Assembly: GCA_021807975.1 (NCBI GenBank)
Contig: JAKBCJ010000052.1
Coordinates: 1 to 16,653, forward strand
Source: Pseudomonadota bacterium
Lineage (GTDB): Bacteria > Pseudomonadota > Alphaproteobacteria > Acetobacterales > Acetobacteraceae
Direction of reading: 5' to 3'
Length of the DNA stretch: 16,653 nt
The notes under the pieces are model-generated. The model had not been told where the DNA came from, ran no database searches, and was given only the letters and a program-made list of their open reading frames with translations. Position numbers and translations under genes: made by a program. Below, piece by piece: positions 15,126 through 16,653 of the stretch (position 1 is the stretch's first letter; each line of letters starts with the position of its first letter).

Positions 15126-16078
15126 AAACGGTGCAAGGTGATTTCCGGCAGGCAATGAAAGCGCGCCGCGACGGTCGAGGATCCCGCGCCGACCGAGGTG
15201 TATCCAGCCATGCCTTCATGGGTCCACGCGCCAGCACCGAAGCGCCGGGGCAGGTTCGAATCAATGGTGATCGCCACGCCGCCGGGAAGGCAAATCTGAC
15301 CGCCATGGGTATGCCCGCTCAGCATGACATCGAACCCGGCATGCGCGGCCTGGCGATAGACCTCTGGCGTGTGCGACAGCAGCACGGCGAATGCCCCTTC
15401 CGGGATTGGATCGCCGGCTTTCTCGATGTTGTCGGCGCGAAAGAAATGCGCATCGTCAATGCCGGCAAGGTAGAGCCGGCTGTCGCCGCGTTCGATGGTC
15501 ACGCATTCATTCAGCAGTATGCGTATCCCCATCGCCTCCAGCGCCGGAACCATGCGGATGGTGTCATGGTTGCCCAGCACGCCGTAGCTTGGCCCCTGCA
15601 ATACGGCAGCGACCTCGGCGGTTCCCTCGATGGCCCGGGCGAACGGGCCGAATGTGCTGCCGCGGAAATCGCCGGTCAGCACACAGATGTCGTAGCTCAG
15701 CGAGGGCAGCAGTGCGATGACCCGCTGCATTGCCGGCTGGTTCATGTCGGCGTGCAGGTCGCTGATGTGCAGTATGGTGAACCCGTCGAAGGCATCCGGC
15801 AATCGGCTGGAGACGACCGTATTGCGGCGAACCTGCACGTTGGCGGCATTGCGTTGGCCGCGCCGGTAAAGTCCGGACAGCCGCAGCACGGTGCGGATCA
15901 CGGAATGGATCGAATACCAACTTTCGATATGGAAGAAATGCAGGCCCTGTCCAAAGACCCGGGCATCATGTTCGGATTCGATACCCAGCCGCTGACGGGC
16001 GTGCAAGCGCCCGAGTCTTCCGTTCAGGAAGTCCCGTATCTCTTCAGGAGCCCACAAGCCCTTATCGGGGGATTCCAT
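15113..16078 (-). CDS. Calcineurin-like metallophosphoesterase
   Basis: A 321-residue two-metal phosphoesterase. The five motif blocks are intact: ISDLH (D107, H109), LTGDF, GNHD, LLSHTPE, and SGHTHGGQ. The GHTHGGQ ending is typical of YkuE-like phosphohydrolases, which act on membrane-related or nucleotide phosphodiesters, but the substrate here is unknown. The first 80-90 residues precede the catalytic domain and contain an amphipathic/aromatic helix (HIESWYSIHSVIRTVLRL) but no clear signal peptide or full membrane span. This segment could attach the protein to the membrane surface. The ATG at 16078 is chosen; the frame stays open upstream to a TTG at 16150, but that would overlap the hairpin after sucD. 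No ribosome site is evident. The gene follows sucD with a gap of 79 bases. Confidence 0.9.
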   Translation of the reverse strand: MESPDKGLWAPEEIRDFLNGRLGRLHARQRLGIESEHDARVFGQGLHFFHIESWYSIHSVIRTVLRLSGLYRRGQRNAANVQVRRNTVVSSRLPDAFDGFTILHISDLHADMNQPAMQRVIALLPSLSYDICVLTGDFRGSTFGPFARAIEGTAEVAAVLQGPSYGVLGNHDTIRMVPALEAMGIRILLNECVTIERGDSRLYLAGIDDAHFFRADNIEKAGDPIPEGAFAVLLSHTPEVYRQAAHAGFDVMLSGHTHGGQICLPGGVAITIDSNLPRRFGAGAWTHEGMAGYTSVGAGSSTVAARFHCLPEITLHRLQRP

Positions 16079-16119
16079 GTCTGGGGTAATAATTATCCGA
16101 CTTGTCGCATGCGGAGTTT

Positions 16120-16147
16120 GGCTGGCGCCGGGATCGGAACGCCAGCC
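16120..16147 (-). terminator. Strong hairpin just downstream of sucD
   Basis: GGCTGGCG and CGCCAGCC (16120-16127 and 16140-16147) form a perfect 8-base stem with a 12-base loop; one bulged G allows three more T-A pairs outside it. It begins about 10 bases after the sucD stop. The lack of a T-tract after it makes a Rho-dependent end or a 3' stabiliser as likely as an intrinsic terminator. Confidence 0.45.
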
Positions 16148-16157
16148 CAAAACCGGA

Positions 16158-16652
16158 TCAGCCCTTCAGAACCTCGACGAGCGTGCTGCCCAGCGCGGCC
16201 GGGCTGTCGGCGACATGGATGCCGGCGCTGCGCATCGCGTCCATCTTTGCCGCGGCGGTGTCCTTGCCGCCGCTGATGACCGCGCCCGCATGGCCCATAC
16301 GCCGGCCCGGAGGCGCCGCCGCGCCGGCAATGAAGCCAACGGTCGGCTTCTTTACCTTGTTCTTGGCCAGGAATTCCGCCGCGTCGATTTCGCTGGGGCC
16401 GCCGATCTCACCGATCATGATGATCTGCTTGGTTTCGGGGTCGGCCAGGAACATTTCCAGCACTTCGATGAAGTCGGTGCCCTTCACCGGATCGCCGCCG
16501 ATGCCGACGCAGCTTGTCTGGCCCATGCCGGTCGCGGTGGTCTGCGCCACCGCCTCATAGGTCAGCGTGCCGGAGCGGGAGACGATCCCGACTGAACCGC
16601 GCTTGTGGATGTGGCCGGGCATGATGCCGATCTTGCACTCGTCCGGGGTGAT
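16158..16652 (-). CDS. sucD: Succinyl-CoA synthetase alpha subunit (partial, N-terminus outside window)
   Basis: The C-terminal 164 residues of the alpha subunit of succinate-CoA ligase, the TCA-cycle enzyme that couples succinyl-CoA cleavage to ATP or GTP synthesis. The frame is open to the window edge, and the visible start ITPDECKIGIMPGH matches the region just after the CoA-binding domain, so the N-terminal Rossmann domain lies outside. The segment SRSGTLTYEAV is diagnostic. The histidine phosphorylated in catalysis is in GHAGAVISGG (codon at 16290-16292). The protein ends LVEVLKG, a normal C-terminus. The beta subunit sucC would be expected upstream on this strand, beyond the window. sucA/sucB do not follow; a strong hairpin and the metallophosphoesterase gene do. 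Confidence 0.97.
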   Translation of the reverse strand: MTPDECKIGIMPGHIHKRGSVGIVSRSGTLTYEAVAQTTATGMGQTSCVGIGGDPVKGTDFIEVLEMFLADPETKQIIMIGEIGGPSEIDAAEFLAKNKVKKPTVGFIAGAAAPPGRRMGHAGAVISGGKDTAAAKMDAMRSAGIHVADSPAALGSTLVEVLKG

Positions 16653-16653
16653 G

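Noticed and set aside
14972..16276. Open frame of 434 codons on the plus strand opposite the metallophosphoesterase
   Set aside because: It covers a gene with all five catalytic motifs intact on the other strand; composition is that of a shadow frame.

Overview
The window is high-GC DNA from what looks like an alphaproteobacterium, most likely of the Rhodospirillales/Acetobacteraceae type. The CoA-transferase at 8916-10421 resembles the acetic-acid-bacterial AarC enzyme almost from end to end, and several other proteins (the single-cysteine thioredoxin-fold protein, the M16 peptidase, the MlaE permease) have alphaproteobacterial character. This placement rests on recalled family features, not on a search. 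Fourteen protein genes are called; two of them run off the window edges. No tRNA, rRNA, CRISPR array, insertion sequence or integrase was seen. No gene-free stretch exceeds 300 bases; the longest is 14853-15112 (260 bases).

Layout. 3-1847 (+): C-terminal part of a SNF2-family ATPase. 2038-5934 (-): an exported protein with a phage-tail-like module, then glutathione-dependent formaldehyde dehydrogenase, then an M16 zinc peptidase, in transcription order. 6163-7238 (+): a tight two-gene operon of a dienelactone-hydrolase-family protein and a 101-residue protein. 7248-8275 (-): a small helix-turn-helix protein followed by a thioredoxin-fold protein. 8396-8716 (+): a PhnA C-terminal-domain protein without the usual zinc ribbon. 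8916-16652 (-): sucD (partial), a metallophosphoesterase, recQ, dnaB, mlaE and an aarC-like CoA-transferase, all read the same way with gaps of about 80-260 bases.

How the genes fit together. Most are housekeeping. Three are nucleic-acid motors (SNF2, DnaB, RecQ), and recQ-dnaB are neighbours on one strand. SucD and the AarC-like enzyme both handle the succinyl-CoA to succinate step, which is notable because AarC is known as the replacement for succinyl-CoA synthetase in acetic acid bacteria. The MlaE permease has no MlaF/MlaD partner beside it.

I did not find a clear new biological system. The points most worth a second look are: the secreted phage-tail-like protein with its own good sigma-70-type promoter; a palindrome plus near-consensus DnaA box in the 95-base gap before dnaB; a 16-base dyad before the M16 gene; two mutually exclusive hairpins in the leader of the dienelactone hydrolase operon; and strong hairpins without U-tracts near the ends of sucD and the metallophosphoesterase gene and between the PhnA-like and aarC-like genes.
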